Part shown: positions 9,341-19,201 of the stretch, piece by piece
Layout of the letters: each line of letters starts with the position of its first letter
How positions within the stretch are numbered: the stretch's first letter is position 1
Source: Anaerococcus vaginimassiliensis
GTDB taxonomy: Bacteria > Bacillota > Clostridia > Tissierellales > Peptoniphilaceae
Length of the DNA: 64,000 bases
Assembly: GCF_900626155.1 (NCBI RefSeq)
Contig: NZ_LR130844.1
Location: 618,060 to 682,059, forward strand
Reading direction: 5' to 3'
Program-made: the position numbers and the translations under genes
Notes under the pieces: generated by a model
What the model saw: only the letters and a program-made list of their open reading frames with translations
Told to the model about the DNA's origin: nothing
The model's database searches: none

Positions 9341-10708
9341 ATGGAAGAAAGAACAATAGCTGCGATATCTACTCCATCCGGAACTGGTGGAATATCCATT
9401 GTTAGGATGAGTGGAAATAAGTCATATGAAATTATAAAAGAAATCTTTAGACCTATAGTTGGAAAGAAAATTGATAGGGATAAGGATAATAGAAAAATGA
9501 GATATGGGAATATAGTTGACATCGATGGTGAAATCATAGATGAAGTTATGGTTTGTTTTATGAAAGGACCTTACACCTATACAAGGGAAGACATATGCGA
9601 GATTAACTGTCATGGATCTTTTGTATCAGTCAAAAAAATATTGAACCTTCTTTTGGATAAGGGATGTGACCTTGCAGAAGGCGGGGAATTTACCAAAAGA
9701 GCCTTTCTAAATGGAAGGATTGATTTATCTCAAGCTGAGGCTGTTTTAGATATAATAAATGCCACAAATGATTTAAGTCAAAAGGAAGGTGTCAACCAGC
9801 TAAATGGAGCACTTAGAAAAAAGATTAATGATATTAGAAATTCTCTTCTAGAGGCCCTATCTAGACTTGAATATTCAATTAACTTTACAGAAGATGGGGA
9901 AGACTTATCACCAGATGAAATAATAAAGTATATGGATGATGCAAAATTAATGATAGATAAGCTTCTTAGTACTTCTAACAAGGGTAAAATCTTAAGAGAT
10001 GGAATAAATACCACAATCATAGGAAAACCTAATGTAGGAAAATCTTCACTACTAAATAACCTTTTAAATGAAAACCGAGCTATAGTTACAGACATACCAG
10101 GTACAACTAGAGACTTGATTACAGAATATATTTCCTTTGGAGATTTCACCTTGAAGGTAAATGATACGGCTGGAATTAGAGATACAGAAGACTTGGTAGA
10201 AAAAATAGGGGTAGATAAATCTATAGAACTTGTAGATAAATCCGATTTAATTATAGCAATTTTTGATACGTCTAGAGACTTTGACGAAGAAGATGAGAAG
10301 ATTTTAGCATTAATAAATGGTAAAAATGCTATAATAATTTTAAACAAGGTTGATCTAAGCCCTAAGTTTGACGAAAGCAAATTCGGATTAGAACATAAGA
10401 TTGTAAAAACATCAATGACTAATGAAGAAGGCATTGATTTGCTAGAAGCTGCTATAACAGAAATGTTTGATACCAAAGATTTGAAGAGAGAATCAGTACT
10501 TATAACAAACACACGTCATGAGAGACTACTAAAACAAGCGAGCTCAAAACTAAACGAATCCTTAACTGATATAAAAAGAGGCATTCCACTAGATGCTTGC
10601 GAGGTGGACCTAAGAGGCGCTTATGATGATTTAGGATTAATAATTGGTGAATCTGTATCTGATGAAATAATGGATAAAGTATTTAAGGAGTTTTGTGTTG
10701 GAAAATAA
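9341..10708 (+). CDS. mnmE: tRNA modification GTPase MnmE
   Basis: MnmE acts with MnmG to modify U34 of certain tRNAs (cmnm5U). The 455-residue protein has the N-terminal tetrahydrofolate-binding domain ([14 protein letters not shown]), a central helical domain, a G domain with GKPNVGKSS, the DIPGTTRD switch and NKVD, and the C-terminal CVGK whose Cys is conserved. I choose ATG 9341 because AGGAG at 9331-9335 is five bases upstream; an upstream in-frame GTG lies inside that site. mnmG overlaps the 3' end by 14 bases. Confidence 0.97.
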   Translation: MEERTIAAISTPSGTGGISIVRMSGNKSYEIIKEIFRPIVGKKIDRDKDNRKMRYGNIVDIDGEIIDEVMVCFMKGPYTYTREDICEINCHGSFVSVKKILNLLLDKGCDLAEGGEFTKRAFLNGRIDLSQAEAVLDIINATNDLSQKEGVNQLNGALRKKINDIRNSLLEALSRLEYSINFTEDGEDLSPDEIIKYMDDAKLMIDKLLSTSNKGKILRDGINTTIIGKPNVGKSSLLNNLLNENRAIVTDIPGTTRDLITEYISFGDFTLKVNDTAGIRDTEDLVEKIGVDKSIELVDKSDLIIAIFDTSRDFDEEDEKILALINGKNAIIILNKVDLSPKFDESKFGLEHKIVKTSMTNEEGIDLLEAAITEMFDTKDLKRESVLITNTRHERLLKQASSKLNESLTDIKRGIPLDACEVDLRGAYDDLGLIIGESVSDEIMDKVFKEFCVGK

Positions 10709-12596
10709 ATATAAAGCAGGAACTTACGATGTTGTTGTCGTAGGAGCAGGTCATGCAGGTTGCGAAGCGGCTCTTGCAACAGCAAGGCTTGGATTAAAAA
10801 CATTAATATTAACTACAAGTCTTGAATCAATAGCAGATATGCCTTGCAATCCAAACATTGGTGGAACTGGTAAGGGACATATTGTTAGAGAAATTGATGC
10901 TTTGGGTGGGCAAATGGCTATTAACATCGACAAGACATTTATCCAATCTAGAATGTTAAACACAAGCAAGGGACCAGCAGTTCATTCTTTGCGTGTACAG
11001 GCAGATAAAAAACTCTACCACGACGAAATGAAAAAAACTCTAGAAAATGAAGAGAACCTAGATATATTTGAACAAGAAGTAGATAAAATAAATTATGAAG
11101 ATGGAAAGATTGTTTCATGTGAAACAGTCCAAGGTGCTATATATGATACCAAGGCTCTAATAATTTGTACAGGAACTTATTTAAATGGAAAAATCCTCAT
11201 AGGAGATTATGAAAAAGTATCAGGACCACATGGATTGTCTGCGGCAACATTTTTATCTGACTCTTTAGAGGAGATGGGTTTTAAACTTAGAAGATTTAAA
11301 ACAGGAACTCCAGCTAGAGTTGACAGAAAATCATTACACTTGGAAAAAACAGAAATCCAAAAGGGCGATAGCGAAGTAATTCCTTTTTCATTTATAAATG
11401 AAGGAAAAGACTTTTCAGATAGGCACCAAGAGAATTGCTACCTAACCTATACACGTCCAGAAACTAAAGAAATAATAATGGAAAATCTTTATAGATCTCC
11501 AATATATGGTGGCCATGTTAAAGGAATTGGTCCTAGATATTGTCCATCTATAGAAGATAAGATGGTAAGATTTCCTGATAGAGATGTACACCAAGTCTTT
11601 ATAGAACCAGAAAGCCTAAGTACTGATGAAATGTATGTACAAGGTGTTTCATCTTCTCTACCACAAGAGGTACAATTTGACTTTTACAAGACAATAATAG
11701 GCCTTGAAGATGTAAAAATCATGAGACCTGCCTATGCTATTGAATACGATATGATTGATACTAGAAACCTATATAGAACCTTAGAATCAAAAGATTATGA
11801 GGGTTTGTATTTTGCAGGTCAGATTAATGGATCAAGTGGTTATGAAGAGGCAGCAGGTCAAGGTATAGTTGCAGGAATAAATGCTGCTCTAAAAATCAAA
11901 GGTAAAGAGCCACTAATCTTAGATAGGTCTGATGCCTATATAGGAGTTTTAATTGATGACTTGGTAACAGAAGGAACTAACGAGCCTTATAGAATGATGA
12001 CATCAAGATGTGAATACAGACTAACCATGCGTCAAGACAATGCAGACCAAAGACTTACACAAAGAGGCTACGAAATAGGACTTGTAAGTGAAGATAGATA
12101 TCAAAAGATGAAAGAAAAAAGAAAAGCCATTGATGATGAAATAGCAAGGCTTAAAAATGTTATACTAACACCAAAAGAAGAGGTCAATGATAAGCTAGTA
12201 AGCTTGGGATCAACACCTCTAAAAAATGCTCTAAGCCTATATGATCTAATTAAAAGACCTGAGTTAGACTATGAAAAGCTAAAAGATTTTGATCTTGAAA
12301 GACCAAATCTTCCAAAATTCCAACAAATTCAAGCTCAAACAGAGATAAAATATGAAGGCTACATCAAAAAGAAAATGGCAGATATCGACAAGTTCAAAAA
12401 ACTCGAGGCCAAGGAACTTGATAAAAATATAGATTATACAAAAATAGCTGGTCTCAAAAAAGAATCAGCAGAAAAACTCAATGAGATACAGCCAGAATCA
12501 CTAGGACAAGCATCTAGGATTTCAGGAGTATCACCTGCGGATATAAACGTGCTTTTGATTAGACTTAAGACAGGAGAGTTAAATGGAGAAAAGTAA
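10695..12596 (+). CDS. mnmG: tRNA uridine-5-carboxymethylaminomethyl synthesis enzyme MnmG (GidA)
   Basis: MnmG is the FAD-dependent partner of MnmE. The 633-residue length is typical. It opens with an FAD-binding [16 protein letters not shown], followed by [13 protein letters not shown] and later [16 protein letters not shown], all family hallmarks. The start is GTG 10695 (or TTG 10698), placed by AAGGAG at 10685-10690. A parS-like palindrome lies within the coding sequence at 11111-11126. rsmG overlaps the 3' end by 14 bases. Confidence 0.97.
   Translation: MLENKYKAGTYDVVVVGAGHAGCEAALATARLGLKTLILTTSLESIADMPCNPNIGGTGKGHIVREIDALGGQMAINIDKTFIQSRMLNTSKGPAVHSLRVQADKKLYHDEMKKTLENEENLDIFEQEVDKINYEDGKIVSCETVQGAIYDTKALIICTGTYLNGKILIGDYEKVSGPHGLSAATFLSDSLEEMGFKLRRFKTGTPARVDRKSLHLEKTEIQKGDSEVIPFSFINEGKDFSDRHQENCYLTYTRPETKEIIMENLYRSPIYGGHVKGIGPRYCPSIEDKMVRFPDRDVHQVFIEPESLSTDEMYVQGVSSSLPQEVQFDFYKTIIGLEDVKIMRPAYAIEYDMIDTRNLYRTLESKDYEGLYFAGQINGSSGYEEAAGQGIVAGINAALKIKGKEPLILDRSDAYIGVLIDDLVTEGTNEPYRMMTSRCEYRLTMRQDNADQRLTQRGYEIGLVSEDRYQKMKEKRKAIDDEIARLKNVILTPKEEVNDKLVSLGSTPLKNALSLYDLIKRPELDYEKLKDFDLERPNLPKFQQIQAQTEIKYEGYIKKKMADIDKFKKLEAKELDKNIDYTKIAGLKKESAEKLNEIQPESLGQASRISGVSPADINVLLIRLKTGELNGEK
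11111..11126. promoter_or_regulatory. parS-like site 2 (inside mnmG)
   Basis: TGTTTCATGTGAAACA is the reverse complement of TGTTTCACATGAAACA, a variant found three more times in the window. It differs from parS consensus at one of the two central bases. Its position inside mnmG is shared with parS sites near gidA in other Firmicutes. Confidence 0.75.
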
Positions 12597-13221
12597 AGCC
12601 TACAAGATTTATATGGACTATTTATTAGAAGTAAACAGTCATACAAACTTAACAGCAATAACAGATCCAAGCGAAATTGAAATCAAACACTTCAAAGATT
12701 CGCTGACTGTCTTAGATTATATAAAAGAAGGCGATAAAGTTCTAGATATAGGAGCAGGGGCTGGGTTTCCAGGAATTCCTTTAAGAATTGAAAAAGAAAT
12801 TGACTTAACATTAATAGATTCTGTTAATAAAAAGGTCAAATTTATGAATGAAGTTATAGAAAAATTAAATCTAGAAAATGCCAGAGCAATTCACGTTAGA
12901 GCTGAAGATTTTGCCAAAGATCAAAGAGAAAAATATGATGTTGTAGTTTCAAGAGCTGTTGCTAATATGAGAACTTTGTCAGAATATTGCCTGCCTTTCT
13001 TAAAAGTGGGTGGATTATTCATTGCTCTAAAAGGACCTAAGGCTATGGAAGAGTTAGAAGATGCTCAAAATGCAATTAGTATATTGGGTGGACAGGTTAT
13101 AAAAACAGAGTCTATAGATCTTAGTGGTAATGACAGAGTTAATATTGTAGTTCAGAAGATTAAAAAGACCAAAAATAAATACCCTAGAGGAAAAAACTTA
13201 CCTAAAAAAAGTCCTCTATAA
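12583..13221 (+). CDS. rsmG: 16S rRNA (guanine527-N7)-methyltransferase RsmG
   Basis: RsmG methylates G527 of 16S rRNA; its loss gives low-level streptomycin resistance in other species. The 212-residue protein shows [12 protein letters not shown], the SAM-binding [17 protein letters not shown], and [10 protein letters not shown] short basic tail ([16 protein letters not shown]) ends the protein as in many homologues. It follows mnmG with a 14-base overlap. The stop abuts a parS site. Confidence 0.96.
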   Translation: MEKSKAYKIYMDYLLEVNSHTNLTAITDPSEIEIKHFKDSLTVLDYIKEGDKVLDIGAGAGFPGIPLRIEKEIDLTLIDSVNKKVKFMNEVIEKLNLENARAIHVRAEDFAKDQREKYDVVVSRAVANMRTLSEYCLPFLKVGGLFIALKGPKAMEELEDAQNAISILGGQVIKTESIDLSGNDRVNIVVQKIKKTKNKYPRGKNLPKKSPL

Positions 13222-13236
13222 GTTTCACGTGAAACA
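13221..13236. promoter_or_regulatory. parS centromere site 3
   Basis: AGTTTCACGTGAAACA differs from consensus only at the first base. It fills the gap between the rsmG stop and the CPBP protease start. Confidence 0.9.
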
Positions 13237-13249
13237 AGAAAGGATAACC

Positions 13250-14029
13250 ATGAGAAAAACGTTAAGAGTCTTAGGAGTTGTTTTTACTTTTCTACTAGTA
13301 AACATAGCATTTGACCTTTTGATTGGAAGTGGATTAGGCTTATTACTAAATTCATATAACATAGAAAATCCAACACTATTCATTTTGATTTTAAGCCAAA
13401 TTCTTAAATTGATATTAGTACTTATCTTCTTAAAATTTAGATCTAAGAAATATCATCATCAATATGGTTTAACATATATTAAAAATAAAAACCTTGATAG
13501 TGACTTCTATAAGATAATAACTATTGCCTTTGGAGTTGCTGGTTTTGGTAATATCTTATTATCAATTTTCTTAAAGATTTTTGAGAATAATGATTATATA
13601 AATACCACACTTGAGACGTTAGAAACTATGCTTAACTACAACAATACTTTTGAGTACCTAGTACTTTTTACAAGTGTAGTAATTATTGCTCCTATACTTG
13701 AAGAATTATTATTTAGAGGGATTCTATTTTCTGAAACAAAAAAATATTTAAATGTAACAGCTGCAATAGTAATAAATGGCTTATGTTTTGCAATCTATCA
13801 TATGAATATAATTCAAGGGATTAATACATTTTTCATGGGTATGGTTTTATCCTACGTATATTATTATAGAAGAAACATAAAAGAAGCAATAGCAATTCAC
13901 ATGGTAAACAATCTTATTGCTATGATGATGGATGTAAATTATTATTTAACAATAATTATGGGAACTATAGCTTTTATATCAATTATTTTTTCAATAAAGT
14001 ATTTAAGAGAGTTCAAGAAAGGGTTGTAG
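13250..14029 (+). CDS. CPBP-family intramembrane glutamic endopeptidase
   Basis: This 259-residue polytopic protein belongs to the CPBP (CAAX protease and bacteriocin-processing, Abi) family of membrane proteases. The catalytic motif EELLFRG is present, followed by the FxxxH-type motif in FAIYHMN and a third conserved motif with NN near AIHMVNNLIAMM. About seven to eight membrane segments are visible. The start is ATG 13250 with GAAAGGA upstream; an upstream GTG falls inside the parS palindrome. Members mature or destroy peptides or signal proteins; the substrate here is unknown. Confidence 0.87.
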   Translation: MRKTLRVLGVVFTFLLVNIAFDLLIGSGLGLLLNSYNIENPTLFILILSQILKLILVLIFLKFRSKKYHHQYGLTYIKNKNLDSDFYKIITIAFGVAGFGNILLSIFLKIFENNDYINTTLETLETMLNYNNTFEYLVLFTSVVIIAPILEELLFRGILFSETKKYLNVTAAIVINGLCFAIYHMNIIQGINTFFMGMVLSYVYYYRRNIKEAIAIHMVNNLIAMMMDVNYYLTIIMGTIAFISIIFSIKYLREFKKGL

Positions 14030-14047
14030 GTATCTGCAACCTTTTTT
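14022..14047 (+). terminator. Terminator after the CPBP gene
   Basis: GGTTGTAG pairs with CTGCAACC (one G-T pair) around a 4-base loop and is followed by six T. The stem includes the stop codon of the CPBP gene, so the mnmE-mnmG-rsmG-CPBP transcript probably ends here. Confidence 0.85.
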
Positions 14048-14054
14048 ATTTGAT

Positions 14055-14070
14055 TGTTTCATATGAAACA
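14055..14070. promoter_or_regulatory. parS-like palindrome 4 (central CATATG)
   Basis: TGTTTCATATGAAACA is a perfect palindrome that keeps the outer arms of parS but has CATATG in place of CACGTG. It lies just after a terminator and before cinA. It may be a weaker ParB site, or a control site for cinA. Confidence 0.55.
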
Positions 14071-14102
14071 AAATTATGTTATACTAGGTGAAGGAGATTA
14101 AT

Positions 14103-15323
14103 ATGCAAGCTTTAATTTTATCAATTGGTACAGAAATTTTACTAGGAAATATAACAGACACTAACTCACAGTATTTAGCAAATCATTTAAAAGATGTTGG
14201 AATTGACGTCTACAAAATGATTACAGTAGGTGATAATAAAGATAGGTTAAAAAAAGTACTAGAAAAAGCAGATGGTCAATACGATTACATATTTATGACA
14301 GGAGGTTTAGGACCTACCGAAGATGACATAACAAAAGAAGTAGCTGTCGAAGTGTGTGGTTTGGAAAATGAACTTGAGGTTGATAAAAGCTCCTTAGAAA
14401 TGTTAGAATATTATTTTAATAACAAAAATAAGGCTGTAGCTATAAATAAAAAACAAGCTATATTTCCAAAGTCAGCCACCATACTTAAAAATCCTAAAGG
14501 AACTGCACCAGGATGCATCTTAAGATCAGAAAAAAACACAAAATTTATCCTTCTACCAGGACCACCACATGAAATGACTTATATGTTTGATAATGAAGTG
14601 AAAAAACATTTGAAAAGTTCCTATATAATAAAATCTGTAACTGCGAAAACTGCCTTCTTAGGAGAATGGGATATGGCAAGTAGGGTAGATCTAACAGGAG
14701 ATAATCCAACAATAAGTCCCTATGCTACAGACAATGGTTGTATATTAAGGATAACAGCTAAGGCTAAGAATGACATAGAAGCCGACAAAATACTAGATAC
14801 AGGTATAGAAAAGGTTAAAAAATCACTAGGAAAATATGTGATAACCTTTGATGACAAAAGAAAAGAAGAAGTGTTAATAGACTTATTAAGATCTAGAAAT
14901 GAATTTGTTTCTACTGCAGAATCTATAACTGGTGGAATGATAGCAAGTTCTATTGTTGATATTTCTGGTTCTAGTGATGTATTAAAAGAATCCTTCGTTA
15001 CTTATGCTAATAAAAGTAAAGAACAAATACTAGGTGTTTCACATGAAACAATCGATAAATTCGATGTAGTTAGTAGAGAAGTTTTACAAGAAATGTTAAC
15101 AGGCGTTAGAAAAGTAACGGAATCAGATCTTTGCATTGCAACAACTGGATATGCCCACCTTGGCCATGTTTTTGTTGGCGTACTATATAAAGGAAAATAT
15201 TTACTTAAAGAGTATCAATTTAATGGTGATAGAAATAGAGTTAGACTTAGAGCAAAAAACAGGGCGATAGATCTAGCGATTACTATGATGAGAGGTGACT
15301 ATGAAGAAGATTTCGATATTTAA
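14103..15323 (+). CDS. cinA: Competence/damage-inducible protein CinA
   Basis: CinA proteins combine an N-terminal MoeA/MogA-like domain (often an NMN or ADP-ribose pyrophosphatase) and a C-terminal NMN deamidase (PncC) domain. Here the N-terminal part shows LSIGTEILLGNITDTNSQYLA and MTGGLGPTEDDITKE; the C-terminal part shows STAESITGGMIASSIVD. The 406-residue length is normal. The start is ATG 14103 with AAGGAG at 14091-14096. A parS-like site lies within it at 15035. It overlaps the soj start by 23 bases and recA is not adjacent. Confidence 0.93.
   Translation: MQALILSIGTEILLGNITDTNSQYLANHLKDVGIDVYKMITVGDNKDRLKKVLEKADGQYDYIFMTGGLGPTEDDITKEVAVEVCGLENELEVDKSSLEMLEYYFNNKNKAVAINKKQAIFPKSATILKNPKGTAPGCILRSEKNTKFILLPGPPHEMTYMFDNEVKKHLKSSYIIKSVTAKTAFLGEWDMASRVDLTGDNPTISPYATDNGCILRITAKAKNDIEADKILDTGIEKVKKSLGKYVITFDDKRKEEVLIDLLRSRNEFVSTAESITGGMIASSIVDISGSSDVLKESFVTYANKSKEQILGVSHETIDKFDVVSREVLQEMLTGVRKVTESDLCIATTGYAHLGHVFVGVLYKGKYLLKEYQFNGDRNRVRLRAKNRAIDLAITMMRGDYEEDFDI
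15035..15050. promoter_or_regulatory. parS-like site 5 (inside cinA)
   Basis: TGTTTCACATGAAACA is one central base from parS consensus. It is identical to the sites at 17188 and 42098, and to the inverse of the one at 11111. Confidence 0.75.
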
Positions 15324-16185
15324 TCAAAAAGGTGGAGTAGGAAAGACTACAAGTGTTGTAAACATAGCTGTAGCCTTGGCAAGGCTTGAGAAAAAAGTGT
15401 TGGTTATTGATATGGACCCTCAGGCTAATACTACAACAGGTTTAGGTGTAGATAAATATACAGAAGAAGATTCTATTTATGGTTTATTTTATGAGTTGGA
15501 TGATAGTATTGACAATGAAGAGGATAAATCTATAGAAATAGAAAAAGAAGATCAAGAAGATTTTGAATTAACAAACATATCTTTAGATAAAGATGATGAA
15601 GAAAAGGAAAGCGGAGATATTGAAATAGACTTTTCTAAATATATAAAAGAAACAGAATCAGGAGTTTTCCTTATCAAATCTGAATCTTCTTTGTCAGGTC
15701 TTGAGGTTGAACTAGTTAGCCTAGATCCAGTAAAAAGAACCCAAGTCCTTAAGAACATAGTTGATAAAATAGATGACTCATATGATTATTTTATAATTGA
15801 TTGCCCACCTAGTTTGGGACTTTTATCAATAAATGCCCTTGTTGCAAGTGATTCAATTATTATTCCGATTCAGACAGAATATTATGCCCTAGAAGGTGTT
15901 AGCGAGCTAATGAATACATATAAGCTTGTCAAAGATTCCTTGAATGAAAACTTGGATATAGAAGGTGTATTACTTACAATGTTTGATAAGAGAGAGAATT
16001 TATCTTATGAAGTGGTAGAAGAAGTTAAATCTTATTTTAAGGGAAAAGTATTTAGAACAATGATTCCTAGAAATGTTAGATTGGCAGAGGCTCCTTCATA
16101 TGGTAAATCAGTTATTGAATATGAAGAAAGATCGAAAGGTGCGATAGCTTACAAAATGCTCGCTCAAGAAATTATAGATAGGTAG
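15301..16185 (+). CDS. soj: Chromosome-partitioning ATPase Soj/ParA with an acidic insertion
   Basis: ParA/Soj is a Walker-type ATPase that works with ParB-parS in origin segregation and modulates DnaA. It starts MKKISIFNQKGGVGKTTS, the deviant Walker A with the signature Lys, followed by VLVIDMDPQAN and later FIIDCPPSLGLL. It is 294 residues against about 255 in typical chromosomal Soj; the excess is an acidic Asp/Glu-rich segment at roughly residues 67-112, between SIYGLF and the region that continues SGVFLI. The start is ATG 15301; an in-frame GTG six bases earlier overlaps the ribosome site. It overlaps cinA and is followed six bases later by parB. Confidence 0.95.
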   Translation: MKKISIFNQKGGVGKTTSVVNIAVALARLEKKVLVIDMDPQANTTTGLGVDKYTEEDSIYGLFYELDDSIDNEEDKSIEIEKEDQEDFELTNISLDKDDEEKESGDIEIDFSKYIKETESGVFLIKSESSLSGLEVELVSLDPVKRTQVLKNIVDKIDDSYDYFIIDCPPSLGLLSINALVASDSIIIPIQTEYYALEGVSELMNTYKLVKDSLNENLDIEGVLLTMFDKRENLSYEVVEEVKSYFKGKVFRTMIPRNVRLAEAPSYGKSVIEYEERSKGAIAYKMLAQEIIDR

Positions 16186-16191
16186 GTAGAA

Positions 16192-17064
16192 ATGACAGGA
16201 AGAAAAACCCTTGGCAGAGGGCTATCTGCCTTAATCCCTGAGTCTAATGAGAAACTTGTAGAAAGTGAAAAAGTAACAAGTCTTGATATAAACTTAATAG
16301 TTCCTAGAAGTGACCAACCTAGAAAAAACTTCGACCAGGAAGCAATAGAGGGCTTGGCAGAATCTATAAAAGAATATGGACTACTTAATCCAATAGTAGT
16401 TACTAAAAACGGCAATAGGTATGAAATTTTGGCAGGAGAGAGAAGATTTAGAGCAAGTAAACACTTGGGATTAGAAAAAATAGATGCTATTATCAGAGAC
16501 TACTCTAAAAAAGATATAGATATATTATCCCTAGTGGAAAACATTCAAAGAGAAGATTTAAGTCCTGTTGAGGAAGCCAAAGCCTACAAAAAATTAGTAG
16601 ATGATTTCTCAATGACTCAAGAAGAAATCGCAAAGATTATGGCAAAATCTAGATCTTATATAGCAAATACTATTAGGTTATTAAACCTAAATGATGAAGA
16701 ATTAGATGCATTAACAAACAAACAAATATCTTCATCTCAAGCAAGGACACTTTTATCTATAAAAGATGATGATAAAAGAAAAGAAGCGCTAGATGGATTT
16801 GTAAGTAATAAACTTAATATAAGACAAGCAGAAAATCTTAGCGAGAAAAACAAAACTAAAAAAGCAAAAAAAACTAAGAAAAAAGATGGCCTAAGCGATA
16901 TAGACAAGATTCTCTTAGAAGATTACGAAGAGAAATTTATGGATAAGGTTGGATCAAAAGTAAAGATAGATAAAACTGGACAGATTTACAAATTAATAAT
17001 TGATTGTTTTACAGTTGAAGATATTGAAAATATATATTGGAGACTAAAAGATGAAAATAATTGA
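16192..17064 (+). CDS. parB: Chromosome-partitioning protein ParB (Spo0J)
   Basis: ParB binds parS and spreads as a CTP-dependent clamp, loading SMC near the origin. The 290-residue protein begins RKTLGRGLSALIP, has the ParB/Srx CTPase core with GERRFRASKHLGL and ENIQREDLSPVEEA, a helix-turn-helix (MTQEEIAKIMAKSRSYIANT) and a C-terminal dimerisation region. Seven candidate parS sites lie in the window, two of them matching consensus at 15 of 16 bases. The cyclodeaminase-like gene overlaps its 3' end. Confidence 0.97.
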   Translation: MTGRKTLGRGLSALIPESNEKLVESEKVTSLDINLIVPRSDQPRKNFDQEAIEGLAESIKEYGLLNPIVVTKNGNRYEILAGERRFRASKHLGLEKIDAIIRDYSKKDIDILSLVENIQREDLSPVEEAKAYKKLVDDFSMTQEEIAKIMAKSRSYIANTIRLLNLNDEELDALTNKQISSSQARTLLSIKDDDKRKEALDGFVSNKLNIRQAENLSEKNKTKKAKKTKKKDGLSDIDKILLEDYEEKFMDKVGSKVKIDKTGQIYKLIIDCFTVEDIENIYWRLKDENN

Positions 17065-17587
17065 CATGGACCTAGGAAAGCTCCTAGATCAAGCTAAAAA
17101 GCCAACTGCAAATCCCGGTGGCGGAGCCTTAGTTATAACTATAGCTGCTATGGCAGTTAATATAGTTAGGATGATGGATAGGAAAAATGTTTCACATGAA
17201 ACACTCGATAATATAACAGATAGACTAGTAGACCTTATCCAAGAAGACGTTGACTATGCCAATGCCTTAGTTAAAGAATATAAAAAAGGGAAGAAAGTAG
17301 ATGAAAATTATTTCTTAATGGCAGCTAGTCCACAAATTGAATTAGTAGAATTAAGTATCAAAGCCCTAGATTATATAAAACCAATTCTAGAAGATGGTAA
17401 ACTAGATGCAATATCTGATGGTATAATTGCAAATAACTTATTATTTGAAGTAGTAAGAGACGCCATGCCAACTATAAGGGTAAATCTCGATCCAATATCA
17501 AAGTCATATGATTATGACGAAAAAATAGATTATGCAAAAAAACTTCATAAAAGAAATCAACAAATAATAGAAAGAAGGTTAAAATGA
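17051..17587 (+). CDS. Cyclodeaminase/cyclohydrolase-family protein (FTCD-C domain)
   Basis: This 178-residue protein has the FTCD_C fold known from formiminotetrahydrofolate cyclodeaminase and FchA. The diagnostic NPGGGALV is at residues 19-26, followed by an all-helical body. Stand-alone members interconvert formimino- or methenyl-THF in folate one-carbon metabolism, but neighbours here are parB and DUF4446, so the substrate is unknown. It starts within parB and shares an ATGA overlap with the next gene. A parS-like site is embedded at 17188. Confidence 0.83.
   Translation: MKIIDMDLGKLLDQAKKPTANPGGGALVITIAAMAVNIVRMMDRKNVSHETLDNITDRLVDLIQEDVDYANALVKEYKKGKKVDENYFLMAASPQIELVELSIKALDYIKPILEDGKLDAISDGIIANNLLFEVVRDAMPTIRVNLDPISKSYDYDEKIDYAKKLHKRNQQIIERRLK
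17188..17203. promoter_or_regulatory. parS-like site 6 (inside the cyclodeaminase-like gene)
   Basis: TGTTTCACATGAAACA, identical to the sites at 15035 and 42098. It encodes Val-Ser-His-Glu-Thr in this frame. Confidence 0.75.
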
Positions 17588-18057
17588 CAGGAATATATAT
17601 AATTCTTGCTATCATGGCTATTTTAATAATAGTAGAATACGCACTAATTAAGTCAATGAACAACAAACTTAGACGCCAAAAGCAAAGATATGATCATTTG
17701 CTTAGAGGTAACAACCAAGAATTAAACCTAGAAGAAGTCTTGGTTTCAATAAATGACCAACTAGAAAAATCAAACAAAGAGATAAGGACAATCGATCAAA
17801 GAGCAATTGATGCAAAAGACAAAACCATGGGAGCTGTGAGTAATATGGCGGTAGTTAACTATGATGCATTTGATGGTCAAACTAACGAGCTTTCATTTAG
17901 TCTTTGTTTGTTAGATAATTTCCATAATGGAATAATCTTGACCAATTTATACTCTAATGATGGATCAACAATTTATGTTAAAGAAATAATAAACGGTTCT
18001 TCTGAAAAGGATTTATCTCAGAATGAGTTAGAGGCTCTAAATAAAGCAAAAAGTTAA
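17584..18057 (+). CDS. DUF4446-family membrane-anchored protein
   Basis: The 157-residue product has one N-terminal membrane helix (residues 4-23), a basic coiled stretch, and a C-terminal domain with NYDAFDGQTNELSFSLCLLD and YVKEIINGSSEKDLSQNE, which match the DUF4446 pattern found next to parB in many Clostridia. Function is unknown; its constant position beside the parAB genes suggests a role near the cell surface or the segregating origin, but this is inference. It ends the parB cluster. Confidence 0.85.
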   Translation: MTGIYIILAIMAILIIVEYALIKSMNNKLRRQKQRYDHLLRGNNQELNLEEVLVSINDQLEKSNKEIRTIDQRAIDAKDKTMGAVSNMAVVNYDAFDGQTNELSFSLCLLDNFHNGIILTNLYSNDGSTIYVKEIINGSSEKDLSQNELEALNKAKS

Positions 18058-18135
18058 TAAAATAACTATGCTTAACTTTAAAAATTTAAGGGTATAATAG
18101 AACTGACAAACGATATTATCCACAAGGAGGAATAG

Positions 18136-19125
18136 ATGCCAACACAAGGTATATTAGAAAATGCGAGAAAAAATATAGAAGGTAAAAATCTAAAAATTGT
18201 ACTTCCAGAAGGAAGCGATGCAAGAGTACTCGCTGCAGCACTTAAACACAAAGAAGAAGGACTTTTGACACCAATAGTTTTAGGTGATCAAGGGGAAATC
18301 CAAAAAACAGCAAATAAAGAAGGTCTCAAACTAGGAGATTTACAAATAATAAACCCACAATATTCTGAGCATTTCGACGAATTAGTAGAAAAATTTGTTG
18401 AAGCTAGACGTGGAAAAACAAGCAAAGAAGAGGCAGAGTTCTTACTAAAAACTAATGTAAACTACTTTGGTGTAATGCTTGTGAAAGCTGGTTATGCTGA
18501 CGGAATGGTATCTGGTGCAGTGCACACAACAGGAGATACTATCAGACCAGCTCTACAAATTATCAGAACAAAACCAGGCGTAAACAGAGTATCTGGAGTT
18601 ATGGTAATGATAGGACCTGATGGAAATCAATTAGTATTTGCAGATACAGCTGTAAATATAACCCTAGAATCAGACGAACTTGCAGAAGTTGCTGTAGAAA
18701 CAGCTAAGAGTGCGGAATCTTTCGGTATGGATCCTTACGTTGCCCTACTTTCATTCTCAACACACGGTTCAGCTCACCACGATCTTGCAACAAAAGTTGC
18801 TAAGGCAAAAACTAGAGCATTAGAACTTGATCCAGATTTAAGAGTAGAAGGTGAAATTCAATTTGACGCAGCAATCGATCCAATAACTGCAGCTCAAAAA
18901 GCTCCAGGATCTGAAGTAGCTGGAAAAGCAAATGTATTTATCTTCCCAGACCTACAAGCAGGTAACATCGGTTACAAAATCGCACAAAGACTTGGCGGTT
19001 ACAAGGCTCTAGGACCAATCCTTCAAGGACTTAATGCACCAGTTAACGACCTTTCAAGAGGATGTACAACTGAAGATGTTTATGAAATTGCAATAATAAC
19101 AGCTTCACAAGCAGTTAACAAGTAG
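18136..19125 (+). CDS. pta: Phosphate acetyltransferase
   Basis: Pta converts acetyl-CoA and phosphate to acetyl phosphate, feeding acetate kinase for ATP. The 329-residue protein is the short single-domain type, with LPEGSDARVLAAA, the family core VNYFGVMLVKAGYADGMVSGA and the C-terminal RGCTTEDVYEIA. A TATAAT-like -10 at 18093-18098 and AAGGAGG site suggest it is transcribed alone. ackA is not in the window. Phosphate butyryltransferase is an unlikely alternative given the close match to Pta motifs. Confidence 0.95.
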   Translation: MPTQGILENARKNIEGKNLKIVLPEGSDARVLAAALKHKEEGLLTPIVLGDQGEIQKTANKEGLKLGDLQIINPQYSEHFDELVEKFVEARRGKTSKEEAEFLLKTNVNYFGVMLVKAGYADGMVSGAVHTTGDTIRPALQIIRTKPGVNRVSGVMVMIGPDGNQLVFADTAVNITLESDELAEVAVETAKSAESFGMDPYVALLSFSTHGSAHHDLATKVAKAKTRALELDPDLRVEGEIQFDAAIDPITAAQKAPGSEVAGKANVFIFPDLQAGNIGYKIAQRLGGYKALGPILQGLNAPVNDLSRGCTTEDVYEIAIITASQAVNK

Positions 19126-19145
19126 TCATAATAAAATTTGAATTT

Positions 19146-19177
19146 AAAAAGAGACAGTCTTTTGATTGCCTCTTTTT
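19146..19177 (+). terminator. Terminator after pta
   Basis: AAAAAGAG pairs with CTCTTTTT with an imperfect inner stem around TTTT and a T-rich tail. It separates pta from the DUF1538 gene. Confidence 0.75.
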
Positions 19178-19201
19178 CTATAAGAAATTTGAGGTGGTTT
19201 T

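Noticed and set aside
9778..10512. Long open frame (244 codons) on the minus strand inside mnmE
   Set aside because: It is antisense to a well-supported gene, is Ser/Ile/Leu-rich as expected from the complement of Asp/Asn/Lys-rich codons, and has no family motif.
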